From Poa pratensis (taxonomy: Eukaryota > Streptophyta > Magnoliopsida > Poales > Poaceae), in assembly GCA_947311845.1 (NCBI GenBank), contig CAMZMU010000062.1, forward strand, positions 47,895,879 through 47,959,878: a DNA stretch of 64,000 bases, in the 5' to 3' direction. Below the pieces are notes generated by a model. That model was given only the letters and a program-made list of their open reading frames with translations, was not told where the DNA came from and made no database searches. The first letter of the stretch is position 1, and every line of letters starts with the position of its first letter. Below, piece after piece: positions 45,311 to 56,100 of this stretch. Both the position numbers and the translations under genes were made by a program.

Positions 45311-45805
45311 CAATAGATAGGGATGTTGGTGATGTGTAATAATGTATTCGGTCGATGAACTGAAAGATTTTGTAGCTAGAACAAAACATACGGTTTCCCC
45401 TGCATACAGCCCGACGATGGCTCGTGAGTGCCCGCATATCAAATGTACCGTCGGACGTATGTAGGGAATTCGAATGCTTTGTTTACGAAATGAACTACAA
45501 TGAGTATAGAGTGAAGAGAACAAAACACACGGTTTCCCCTGCATACAGCCCAACGGTGGCTCGTGAGTGCCCGCATATCAAATGCACCGTTGGACGTATG
45601 CAGGGAATCCGAATGCTTCATATACCAAAATGAACTACAATGAGTACACACTGAGTGCTGAACATGTCTGGGAGCGGGGCTATATATAGTGTCATGTGAC
45701 TCACGAAGTGGTCATGATAGTGATGATCCAACAGCTCACAATCCCTCAAAAGAAACACACCCCTGATCCAACGTCTCACAAGCGCTTGAAAGAAACACAC
45801 GATCC
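45036..45805. repeat. Inverted repeat of about 80 bp
   Basis: 45036-45115 (GGATCGTGTGTTTCTTTCGA..) is the approximate inverse of 45727-45805. The same sequence recurs in direct orientation at 46684-46765. The module has thus been copied in both orientations inside CACTA II. Confidence 0.75.
45378..45655 (+). repeat. 139-bp tandem duplication
   Basis: Unit 1 is 45378-45516 and unit 2 is 45517-45655, about 90% identical (AGAACAAAACA(T/C)ACGGTTTC at the start of each). Confidence 0.85.
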
Positions 45806-45814
45806 GTGTGCTTC

Positions 45815-45849
45815 TTTAGTCCCGGTTGGTAACACCAACCGGGACTAAA
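45815..45849. repeat. Subterminal-type hairpin, 15-bp perfect stem
   Basis: TTTAGTCCCGGTTGG, loop TAACA, CCAACCGGGACTAAA. Same class as the hairpins at 41.0 kb and 52.46 kb; it precedes a TATA-like TATATAT (45963) and the ORF at 46032. Confidence 0.85.
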
Positions 45850-46031
45850 ATCGGGCTTTGCAGTCACGACTCGTGTCCTCCCCCAGCGTTGCCCTAGCCA
45901 CGTGTCCTCCCCTAGCGCTGCCATGGGCACGTGTCCTCCCCTAGCGCTGCCCTGGAGGTCTTTATATATTGTCGTCGACGGGGTAAACCCTAATCCACCA
46001 TTCCTAGCCACGAACGCATCGTCTCCACGAG

Positions 46032-46616
46032 ATGGATCCGCCACGCCCGCCGCAGCGCCTTCTGGACGAGGTCGAGCGTGCTCGGCAGAGCGCGCTTGGG
46101 CGCTACCGCGGGAGTCTATCCCGCCGTATGCCCACGAGCCCGGCGTGGAGAGGAATGCCCTGCTACCGGCCTCCTGCTCCGGTGCCGGAGGAGGTGCGGA
46201 GGACGTACGAGCGCGCGTGGTCCGACGTCCCTGACCCCAACGAGGATGCGTACGCCGCAGGGGTGGCGTGGGGATCCGCGGCCGCATACGGCGACTTGGC
46301 CGCCGCACCTCCACCAGCCGCCGCCGCACCTCCCGACGAGGAGGAGGACGACGACGACGACTTCTACTGGAGCGACCAAGGGGAAGAGGGCGGTGGGCCG
46401 CAGATGCAGGAGGCCATTGAAGCCTCCTTGCAGTCTGTCTGCGATGACCGTGTCCAGCGAGCCAGGACTTCCTGCCAGCTCAAGGCGAAGGAGGCTTCCG
46501 AGCTGGCTTGGGCGCTGAAAGACTCATCCTTCATGGCTCGTGTCCTACGCCACAAACGTGCGCACGAGAACCAGGCGGCCACGAATGAGGCTGGCTCCTC
46601 CCGCCGTTCCCCCTAA
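46032..46616 (+). CDS. Hypothetical CACTA-associated protein (acidic, 194 residues)
   Basis: ATG at 46032 opens 194 residues to TAA at 46616. It reads MDPPRPPQRLLDEVERARQS, an Arg/Pro-rich region, an Ala/Pro stretch, an acidic run (DEEEDDDDDFYWSDQGEE), a helix with QEAIEASLQSVCDDRVQRAR (reminiscent of a ubiquitin-interacting motif, E..A.xxS), and a basic tail. A TATA-like box (45963) and AAACCCTAA (near 45987) lie upstream, behind the 45.8-kb hairpin. The frame is intact and codon use is GC-rich. No named family; role in transposition is unknown. It could be a captured host ORF. Confidence 0.5.
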   Translation: MDPPRPPQRLLDEVERARQSALGRYRGSLSRRMPTSPAWRGMPCYRPPAPVPEEVRRTYERAWSDVPDPNEDAYAAGVAWGSAAAYGDLAAAPPPAAAAPPDEEEDDDDDFYWSDQGEEGGGPQMQEAIEASLQSVCDDRVQRARTSCQLKAKEASELAWALKDSSFMARVLRHKRAHENQAATNEAGSSRRSP

Positions 46617-46683
46617 TCCTACGGCCTCCGATCCAGCAAGTCCGTTTATGTAGTAATGTAACTGTTAGTGATGTGTAATAAAC

Positions 46684-47010
46684 GAGGATCGTGTGTTTCT
46701 TTCGAGCGCTTGTGAGCCGTTGGATTAGGGGTGTGTTTCTTTTGCGGGCTTGTGAGCTGTTGTATTAAACATTTTATCAGATGTTTTGGATTAGTTATTC
46801 AAATTCAAACACTTTTCATGTTGTAATTTTTATCAGATTCCAAAGTATGCAAAAGATATGAGTTGATGCATTTTTGAATTGAAAATGGCACAGTTGATAC
46901 ATGATGCAAACAGACGTATGGATGATATATTCAGATTCCTTATTTTTTCTGATAATAATGGACATATTATTTGTATTATTTGGATTTATAAAATAGGAGC
47001 TATGAATTTC
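46684..47010 (+). repeat. Second copy of the 45.0-45.2 kb module
   Basis: Matches 45036-45210 in direct orientation but contains about 150 extra bases in the middle (46787-46916). The 45-kb copy therefore carries an internal deletion, or this one an insertion. Confidence 0.75.
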
Positions 47011-47071
47011 CAAAGTTCTTATTTATTTGAATCATATAAACTACAAAATAGCCTTTTGTCCCGGTCTCAGT

Positions 47072-47631
47072 TGTCGGGGAATAATAAATGGGTTAACCCG
47101 CAGCTCACAAGACCAACGCGACTTATTCAAGCACGGTGCGGCTCAACCTATGTTCAAAACCGCACCGCTCGTGGGCTTACACGAAGATGGCCCGACTCAA
47201 GATCATGAGGAAGGATCTAGAAGACCGGAGAAGATATAACTTGGGGGACACGAAGATTAGTCTCCAAGTAGGACTCCGGCTCATACTTTGCTTGGGATAG
47301 AAGTTTCCTTATAAACCTTGCGAGCCATCGTCTTTATAAGGTGGACTCCAAGGACCTAGAACGCTAAGCTCAAAAGCTATCAAGCTATCAAACCCTAGTT
47401 CATACGGCGAGTACCGAGATCGGATCGACTCCATTGTAACACCACATATATCATATCAATACCAATCTAGGGTAGGCAGGAAGTAGGTCTTTACCTCACA
47501 TTGAGGGGCCGAACCTGGGTAAATCTGTGTTCGTCCTTATTTCTGCGATCCCAAGCTCGGAGACGATTGACTCGCGCAAATCCCACACCTACGAAGTCAT
47601 CCATGACATCTGACGTGACAAACCCACGACA
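47072..47631 (+). repeat. LARD-like 5' LTR
   Basis: TGTCGGGGAATAATAAATGG ... CCACGACA, 560 bp, TG..CA ends. Confidence 0.95.
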
Positions 47632-47633
47632 GT

Positions 47634-47650
47634 TGGCGCCCACCGTGGGG
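47634..47650 (+). other. LARD-like primer binding site
   Basis: TGGCGCCCACCGTGGGG, two bases inside the 5' LTR. This PBS type occurs in many grass Gypsy-related elements. Confidence 0.8.
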
Positions 47651-48610
47651 CCTGCGGTCATGAGCGTCATGTTCCGCGCTGGATCTATGACAGGACGGAG
47701 GATCTCATCGCCGTTTCAAGCTCGGCGATATCTACATCTACATGAAGATCTACCTCAAGCTCGAGTAGAAAGCATGGAGAAATTCGACCGCGCGATTCGG
47801 GGCTCAACTTCGACAACGCCCCTCACACGCGGGTTACAGGACAGCAGCAACGTCCGTATGGCGGACATCACCGGCGGCGGCTCGAAACTCATCTCGACGA
47901 TCCCTTCGGTGGAAAGATGCGCAATCGAGTTTCCTAGCAGCTGTTCAAAGCGCATCGAATTCCAACGGTTAGATCTCCGTGGCCGACTCAAACACCGAAT
48001 CCCTGTCGAAATCTGACGGAACTCCGCACGTCCTTGGGAAATAATTATCGAGGTTGACTCAGACATCAATTTGAAGATCCCTCCGGTGGAACCCTGCGGA
48101 ATACACTCGCGCAGACCTCCAACAAGTTTGAGATGATTCCAACGGTTAGATCTCCGTCGGCGACTCACGCACTGGAACAAGTTTTGCGTCTACGCGAGTT
48201 CGCGAAATTAAACAGGAAAACATCCGATCGGCGCAATACAACCCTCGTCCGAATCATACACGATCAGGTGCCCAAGTACTGTGGTACTCTCCAAGAATCA
48301 AGATATCCGTGATTAAGACCCAGTTGACACGCACGTGCAAGTTCCTAAGGAGGAAAAAGGAAAAGAAAAGAAGGAAACAGCTAGCTGAGCCACCAGCGGA
48401 TCAATTCCATGAGTCGCGTCCGACTCAAACTATTACTTGGGCTAACACGCGGGTGGAGGAAGCGTATGGAAGAAAAGAAAAGGTTTTGGATCACACCTGG
48501 ACCGAGGAGATTAATCAGGGAACATCCACCTTTTCCTCGTATGTGATACTACCTTGTGCGGCTCGGGCTGGAGAGACTATCGTGCGACCAAGGATACAGA
48601 AGGCAGGTGC

Positions 48611-48795
48611 ATGAAGATTTTTCCGCTGCGTCTGAGATTTTGCCGCTGCGTCCAATTTCTGAGCTGCGACTTACTGCTGCATGAAGATTTTGCCGCTGCG
48701 TCCGAGGTCTGAGCTGCGACTTACTGCTGCATGCAGATTTTGCGGCTGCGTCCGATTTCTGAGCTGCGACTTACCGCTGCATGAAGATTTTGCCA
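48611..48795 (+). repeat. 50-bp tandem repeat
   Basis: Units at 48681-48730 and 48731-48780 plus a 70-base variant before and a partial copy after (GATTTTGC(C/G)GCTGCGTCCG, then GAGCTGCGACTTAC). Confidence 0.85.
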
Positions 48796-50207
48796 TGGAC
48801 CAGTTCGAGTCAATACGTACCAGCTAGTACTACTTGAGTCGCACATGGATCAAAGAGAGTTGTCAAGAAAGAAAAGTAGTGATCAGACTTGCTAGCTTAT
48901 TACATATTTGTATAAACATCACTCGTACCGACATGGATTGCACGTGCAATAACAAGGAAGTACGATCAGCAAAGATACTAATCTTGGGACGTATGCTACA
49001 GCTCACCAACTCAAGGGTCAGGGAAATCAATCAAAGGAAAAAAAAAATCTGGATGGCATGCGTGCCCTGATAGCTAAAAGCGGTCCGGTTATTTGTCAGC
49101 TCCCGCGACTTTGGCCATGCAGCAGCAGCCAATGACTCAACAGTTCGGCAATCTCGAAGTGGATATACATCTACGGTCCGCGAATTATACCGCGACATCA
49201 AATTCAGAAGAATAAAAATAAGCTAAGTTGCTATCATGCTCAACTTTTACAACCTTTTATTTTTACAAGTTAAGATTAAATATCTCCTTCGAGTTCATCT
49301 CGGGGGCTGCATATCTAGATTATTATGCCTCTTATCAATATCTCTGCGATTCAAATGATATCATACCGCAGACTTTAAATTCAAATCATTTTGAATGCCT
49401 GATTACGTCCACTTATTAAAGAAGGGTCTTACAACCCGTATTGGATTTATTTAATTTGAGTTCTTTATTGCACGTACTATATCTATCAAAATCTAGATGC
49501 ATAGATCTCACTATATCTATCAAGTTGAGCTCTTTTTATAGCTTGCATGATTTATCAGCTTTTATTTACATCTGCAAGCGGGTATCTTAACATATCGAGA
49601 TCAAATATTACCTATTTAAGCATGTATATTTGAGGGCTCATTATATCATTTCATGACTTATCATCATATAATTTTATGAGTCATCATCAACTCATTGTTA
49701 TATCATTTATGAGTCGCCTAGTGATTTACTTTCATATCATTTATGAGTCGCATACAGCTCATCATTATATCAGTTTGCGAGTCACTAACGAATCATCATC
49801 TTATCGATATTTGAGTTAAACAGGTGACTCGTTGTATCAATCCTTGGGTCAAATTAGTGACCCGTGGTATCACATTTGCAGCTAATCAGAGTTGGTTATC
49901 ATCAAAACTATTCAGAGCTATCGTCACAGCTATTACAACTGCTTATATCAAAAGTCGACTGCCGCCTACGTGCGGTCGCACATCAGGATTGTGAAATAAA
50001 GCGGGCACCACCGGTATCCGGGGGTTTGTCATTTCGCCTCAATTTGAGTCGCTGAGCCTTTATTTCACTAATCTCTGGGTTTCATGAGGGCTTTGTAGCT
50101 TTATAAGCTCGGCTTATTCTCATGGAATCGCTTTTTGTGGCAAATTATCCTGGTTATACTCGCCTTAAGTCAGAAGTATCTTTGCACTATGCGGCCAAAG
50201 TACTGGG

Positions 50208-50452
50208 GTGTGGCGTCAATCGAGTCTGAATGCCTATCATGGCTGCCTATTATGGCCGTTCTCGACCCTGAACACACATTTTCCTAGGAAATACTGAGCC
50301 GCGCGAGTACCTAATTAACGGTAATAGAGATAATTCAGAAGGGCTAAAGTACCCGCGTGTGGCGTCAATCGAGTTTGAATGCCTATCATGGCTGCCTATC
50401 ATGGCCGTTCTCGACCCTGAACACACATTAGATCTGGGAAATACTGAGCCAA
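50208..50452 (+). repeat. 143-bp-spaced direct duplication
   Basis: GTGTGGCGTCAATCGAGT... followed by ATGGCCGTTCTCGACCCTGA occurs at about 50209-50300 and 50352-50452. Confidence 0.8.
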
Positions 50453-50453
50453 G

Positions 50454-50632
50454 TACCATATGCTATCATGCATCGTACCATTTGCTATCATGCAAAATAT
50501 CATTTGCTATCATGCAGAATATCATTTGCTATTATGAAGATTACAATATGCTATCATGCAGGTTACAATTTGCTATCATGCAGAGTACCATATGCTATCA
50601 TGCAGGTTACAATTTGCTATCACGTAGAGTAC
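50454..50632 (+). repeat. ~22-bp tandem repeat, about eight copies
   Basis: Unit approximates (G)TACCATTTGCTATCATGCAG with variants TACAATTTGC and TATCATTTGC. Confidence 0.85.
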
Positions 50633-51834
50633 TAACTTTTTATCATAATTATAATCAGCCGCCAAGGCTACCATATTATCATCAAGTTATCATCATTGCT
50701 TCCTTTGGGGCTTTGCCTTTTGATTTAACAGAAACCTATAACTCGGCCATATGAATTGGCACGACAATATTTTTTATGATTGAGATAATTATCTCCTAAT
50801 ATCGGCTGATAAAGCCACCATTATTTATTTAATTTCAGCCACATTAAGTGGAATTTTTAAGGACGATTCCTTAATTTATATCTAGAGTCTTGACTGGGAT
50901 TATCTTTTTTCCTAGCGGCTCAACTAATATTTCATAGTTCAGAGTTTATAAGCGATTTCGCTCTACTCCAAATATCATTATATTGAAAGCAACATTTTTG
51001 CTCAAGTTATTGCAGGATATGACATCAAGTAGGATGACAAAAGCATGCCTGCTTAATGCCCAGGGGCTAGGACAATTAAGTTTTTGTCTACATTAAGATA
51101 TATTTTTGAGTCCCGAGTAGCATGATCAAGCATGCAACCCGGCCCTCGGGGGCTACACATCCACCCACCGGCATCTGGTGGTTTCTACTAAATTGATATA
51201 CCATGTTTATATGCAGATTTCATTTTTTGCAGCACATGAGAATATATATATCCATTTGCGAGTCAAATCAGCGACTCGGAAATCGTTAAATATAGCCTGT
51301 GGCTATATACCCTTGAGCCGCCATGACTCAACATGTGCTCAGATGGCTTGTCATGAAAACTTGACAGATTTTTATACTCTAATGATTGACCAGCTTTTTT
51401 ATGCTTATGGTCTTTTCTGCTTCGATGTCTATGACTCAGCACCTTATACACATTTGGCTGATATATCTTGACACTCATAAGTTATTATTCTTATGATTCC
51501 AGCTCAGTCTTACACCCAACAGGATAAGGTGGTTTTCACCAAAGGCTTCGCCGCCTCCACATTAACTCAGAAGCTTTTGCAATATTTCGTCGGCCTCAAA
51601 GGCCTGCGATACTATATCAACAAACGTCAGCGGCTCATCGCTTCTACATCAGCGGCTCAATAAGCCGCTACGCTCGCGACTCATCATCAGCGAGTCGCCA
51701 AGCTCAACATCAGCAAGTCGCCAAGTGCAAACATCGACGAGTCGGAAAGAACTACATCCGCAAGCCCGCAAGATCATCACCAAGACAGAATCTTCCGCCT
51801 GATTCTACGAATCACCCGAAAGCTTGGGGGCTAA

Positions 51835-52395
51835 TGTCGGGGGAATAATAAATGGGTTAACCCGCAGCTCACAAGACCAACGCGACTTATTCAAGCACGG
51901 TGCGGCTCAACCTATGTTCAAGACCGCACCGCTCGTGGGCTTACACGAAGATGACCCGACTCAAGATCATGAGGAAGGATCTAGAAGACCGGAGAAGATA
52001 TAACTTGGGGGACACGAAGATTAGTCTCCAAGTAGGACTCCGGCTCATACTTTCCTTGGGATAGAAGTTTCCTTGTAAACCTTGCGAGCCATCGTCTTTA
52101 TAAGGTGGACTCCAAGGACCTAGAACGCTAAGCTCAAAAGCTATCAAGCTATCAAACCCTAGTTCATACGGCGAGTACCGAGATCGGATCGCCTCCATTG
52201 TAACACCACATATATCATATCAATACCAATCTAGGGTAGGCAGGAAGTAGGTCTTTACCTCACATTGAGGGGCCGAACCTGGGTAAATCTGTGTTCGTCC
52301 TTGTTTCTGCGATCCCAAGCTCGGAGACGATTGACTCGTGCAAATCCCACACCTACGAAGTCATCCATGACATCTGACGTGACAAACCCACGACA
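51835..52395 (+). repeat. LARD-like 3' LTR
   Basis: 561 bp; seven substitutions and one inserted G relative to the 5' LTR. Confidence 0.95.
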
Positions 52396-52460
52396 TCAGT
52401 ACCACCCGGAACTAAAGGTCTGGACTCGCGCGCGAAAATGGTGGAGGTCGAAAATGATCT

Positions 52461-52536
52461 TTTTGTCCCGGGTGGTGCCACGACCCGGGACAAAAGGATC
52501 TCTTGTCCCGGATGGAGCCACGACCCGGGACAAAAG
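52461..52536. repeat. Two CACTA-type hairpins
   Basis: TTTTGTCCCGGGTGGTG / CCACGACCCGGGACAAAA (52461-52495) and a second copy with TCTTGTCCCGGATGGAG (52502-52536). They precede a TATATATT motif at 52546, the same layout as at 41.0 and 45.8 kb. Confidence 0.8.
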
Positions 52537-52545
52537 GTTATTCCT

Positions 52546-53107
52546 ATATATTCTCCTCCCCTTCGACTTCACCGAATCGAGGCGATCCAGAGACGACGAA
52601 GAAGAGGCGAGGTGCTGCCGGATTTTTCCGCCGCGATCCAGTCGACCTCGTCTCCGGCCGCCGCGCCCCTCCATCGCGTCCTCGTCTCCGTCCGCCGCGC
52701 CCCTCTCCCCCTCCCTAAATCGTCGGTGAGCACGCCACCGCCCGCACCGCCGCCGGAGAGGAGCGCCGCAACCGCCCGCACGCCCGCACGGCCCGCCGGA
52801 GGCGCCGGTGAGCACGCCGGCAACGCCCCCGCCCATTATTTTTTTTACTTTAGAAAATTGTTAGAATTAATTTTTGTTAGTAGTAATTTTTAGTAGTAAT
52901 TGTTAGAATTAATTGTTAGTAGTAATTTTTAGAAGTAATTGTTAGTAATAATTTTTAGTAGTAATTTTTAGAATCGGTTATTTTTAGTAGTAATTTTTGT
53001 TAGTAGTAATTTTTAGTAGTAATTTTTGTTAGAAGTAATTTTTAGAACCGGTGGGGGGGAGCTCCGGTAGTTTCTACTAAGAGTAAAATTTGTTAGAGTA
53101 TCCATTT
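52546..53107 (+). other. Probable 5' exon and intron of the CACTA II second gene
   Basis: After the TATA-like motif comes a GC-rich leader to about 52840, then an AT-rich tract of repeated GTAGTAATTTTTAG/TTGTTAGTAGT words (52855-53045), like an intron. Reading frames in the leader are open by composition only; no start codon can be chosen. Confidence 0.4.
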
Positions 53108-56100
53108 TGTAACACCCCAAAATTTGGAACCTAATTTTAGCGGTGTTTTCCGACAACTGAAAAACTTTTTTTCTTCTCATCCCAAATATTTCTTCAAATC
53201 CTTGAGGATGATTTGACTTGGGAATTGCTCCCTTAAAATTTTCCCGGTGATCCACGAACCACTCCGACAGCCGTAATAATTCCGATGCTTAGGTTTTCTC
53301 CCGAAAACCCTCGCACTAATTATCGAACCCTTTAAACCCTTTACTTCACCTGCCAAAGGGATGCATATTTCCATAGCTGTAGAAATTCCACTAAAAATAC
53401 CAGAGTACTCCCATATCCATATAAAGACAACCCATGCAAAAATATTGCATACTTCAATGCAATATTTCCAAGTTAGACATTATTTTCCGAAATGCCATTT
53501 CTGATCCAGATATTATCTAGACACTTTCCACTCATCCAGAAATTAGGCCATTTTGGGAAGGTGCATGATTCCACCTCCTGAGCATTTCACCCCATTGTCC
53601 CAACCTCATTTGGGCAATATTTCGGGTACCTCCCTTGTAATGCTCTTTTCATGCTTAATTGCAATTTCCAAAGGAACCCCTATTTCTATGTCTCCAAAAA
53701 TTCTATGAAAAATAGGGAATGATCCCTAGGCAGTGTGTAACCCATTTATGCGAAAATATTAGATACCTTGTTAAGAAAATATTTGACTTTTACTCTGTCC
53801 AAGTTTCTGCCCTAAAATTCAAATGTTTCCAAAACCAAGCCAAAAGATTTTTGTAGTAGGAGGAGAACACCTAGATGCAAGTACTAGGAGAGCCCACACC
53901 TCTGGATCAAGTCTTGATCAAACCAAAAATTGTTTGCCCCCTCAAACAATCAATTTCAAATTTGACCAGTACTGTTTTTCAAAACTTCTAGCCGCACCAA
54001 CTTTCGAAATTGCAAAAACTTTAGTCACCAAAGTTGTAGAGTTTTGAATTTTGCGTGCAGTGGTGGAAACCCCCTCGCGTTTGGACCCCCGAGTCACCGG
54101 GAACGCGACGATGCCACTCGTGTCGCGCCCTAGACGCCGCTTGGTCGTGACCTAAAACCGCTTAGCACTAAACCCTAGCAGTAATCCTCCGGCAGCAGTG
54201 CTTCCACTGTGTGCTGCTGTGCATCCAGCTCCACATCTTATCACCTCCACCGACAGCACAGGACCGTGAGAGATATTTGTGGAGCTCTCCCATGCCTCCC
54301 CCTCCTCCCATTGCTCTTCCTCTCCTCTAGCTACAAAAGGAACACAAGGCCTCCTGGGCAACGTTCACTTCTCTCTTCTTTCTCTCCTGGACTCAGCGAT
54401 TTTCTGGAGGAGCGGAGCTAGTCCCCTCCGGCTTCGGCCATGGCCATCGAGGCCATGACAAGCACGAGCTCGAGCCATCCAGACCCCCCCCCCCCCCAGC
54501 CCAAGCCAGCCACCCAGAAGCTTTCCCCATCTCCACCGCATTCGTTCCCCAGCTCCAAATCATCGAACCAAGCGCCACCGTGAGAGCCCCGTGCTCGGCC
54601 GCCATTACCAAGCTCCGAAGCTCGGGCTGGCGAGCTCCCGCGCCCCCCCTGCCACTCCGGAGCCCCATACCGAGCACGGAGTGGCCCTGGGACCTAGCTC
54701 CGCTCGAACTCGAGCACTACCGCGCAGCAGGACGTCGGCCGGCGTCCGTCTCCCGAAGAGCCCGCCATGGCCGTACGGCCCCGCTCGCGAGCAAGCCGCC
54801 CCGTAGCCTCCCCCTTCCGCCCGAGCACTCCCCTGGGCGCGATGGGACGCGGCCAACTCTTCCCCGCCGTCGGCCGGTGTCGCAGCAGCCCCGGCGGCCG
54901 GCGCCAGCAGTTCCCGAGTCTCCCGTACGCGAGCCGGAGCTGGAAGAAGAAGGCCAGAAGGCGTACTTTCGCCTTTCCGTTTTCCCTGCGCGGAAAGCGT
55001 ACTTCTGGAAATCCGTTTTTCCGGGCAGAAGACGTATTCCAGTGAATACGCGAGCAGCTCAGCCCAGCCTTCAGCGGCGGATAGTTATCCACCGCGCGCG
55101 CGTCGGACAGCTAACTGTCGCACGTCCGTATCTTTCTATCCGTAACTCCGTTTGAGGTGATTCAAATTTGTAAATTCATAGTTTGAAAAGCTTTATCCAG
55201 TGGTGTAGGTTTTACTTTTTTGTAAAATACTTGTATGCTCAGTACCCTTGTATGCCTGCATAGGTATATTCCGCGGTACCGGCAAACCGACACCCTGACC
55301 CGTGACGTGTCCGTGACCCTCCAAGCCAAACGATGTCGATCTTCGGAGGCAAGCTAACCCCTTGCTATGAACCGTCCCGCAATGTTGTTTGTATTTACTT
55401 GTTGCCATGCTGAGTGTTTATAATTGTCTGTGTTCGGTATATGATGTCGATCTGTTATTGTTGTGTTCAATATGTTACTTCGAATATTGCTCCTGCCATG
55501 TTTCATTCATCATCATGTATGCACTAGAATGACGTGTGAATTAATTGTGCGCCTCACACTTGCGTGGCTTTGTCGAACCCTCTAAATAAACAACTATAAA
55601 ACCTGGGTTCCTATGATTGTTTGCTTCTTCTCCTTCGCCGAGGTGAGGAGCGGACGAATGTCGTCTTATGATCCTCGGAGTTGGGGGCATTTGCCAAAAG
55701 AGTTATTTGCTTCTTCTCCCTCCGTCAAACGTGGTTGGCGTAAGCCCACCTAGACTGCGACGCTTGGGACATTTGCTTTCCATTTGGTTCTTTTTGCCAA
55801 GATTGCTGACACCACGTCGGGTTAATCCTTGAGTGGAATGGATGCTTTCTTTCTTATGAATGTTTTCGGTTCATTGTTTGGAGGCTACATGCCTCGCCAA
55901 CTTTGTAATTAATCTGCGAGGGCGCTGGCTGGAGGAACCGCCACAGTCGTCCGATTGACTCACTATGTTATCTTTTGTAGTTGATCTGTGAAGGCGCTTG
56001 CCAGCGGAAGACCGCTGCCACAGTCTTCCGGTTGACGTTTATTTTATTTTGTCAAACGAGAAGGCGCTTGCCAGCGGAAGACCGCTGCCACAGTCATCCG

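Larger units (their letters stand above)
47651..51834 (+). other. LARD-like internal region, no coding capacity
   Basis: 4.2 kb with only short random ORFs (the longest begins inside the LTR). Recurrent GACTCG/GAGTCGC words mark the right half. Several tandem arrays are listed separately. Confidence 0.7.
47072..52395 (+). mobile_element. Non-coding LTR retrotransposon (LARD-like)
   Basis: Complete element with a perfect 5-bp target duplication TCAGT (47067-47071 and 52396-52400). LTRs of 560 and 561 bp differ by seven substitutions and one G in a G run (about 1.25%). The PBS TGGCGCCCACCGTGGGG follows the 5' LTR after two bases; a polypurine tract AGCTTGGGGG precedes the 3' LTR. The 4.2-kb interior has no gag, protease, RT or integrase. 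It must rely on another element, probably a Gypsy. At the commonly used grass LTR rate of 1.3e-8 per site per year the divergence means roughly 0.5 million years. Confidence 0.95.

Noticed and set aside
45424..45651. CRISPR-like or spacer array from the repeated 45.4-45.65 kb units
   Set aside because: It is a plain 139-bp tandem duplication in a plant transposon with no repeat-spacer pattern.
47501..48016. 171-residue ORF starting MRGRTWVNLC
   Set aside because: It begins inside the LTR; the same start occurs in the 3' LTR with a different continuation. No gag or other domain is present.
54393..55155. ORFs of 94-191 residues on both strands in the 54-55 kb GC-rich part
   Set aside because: They are open by composition inside a probable LTR; no domain, start context or splice support.
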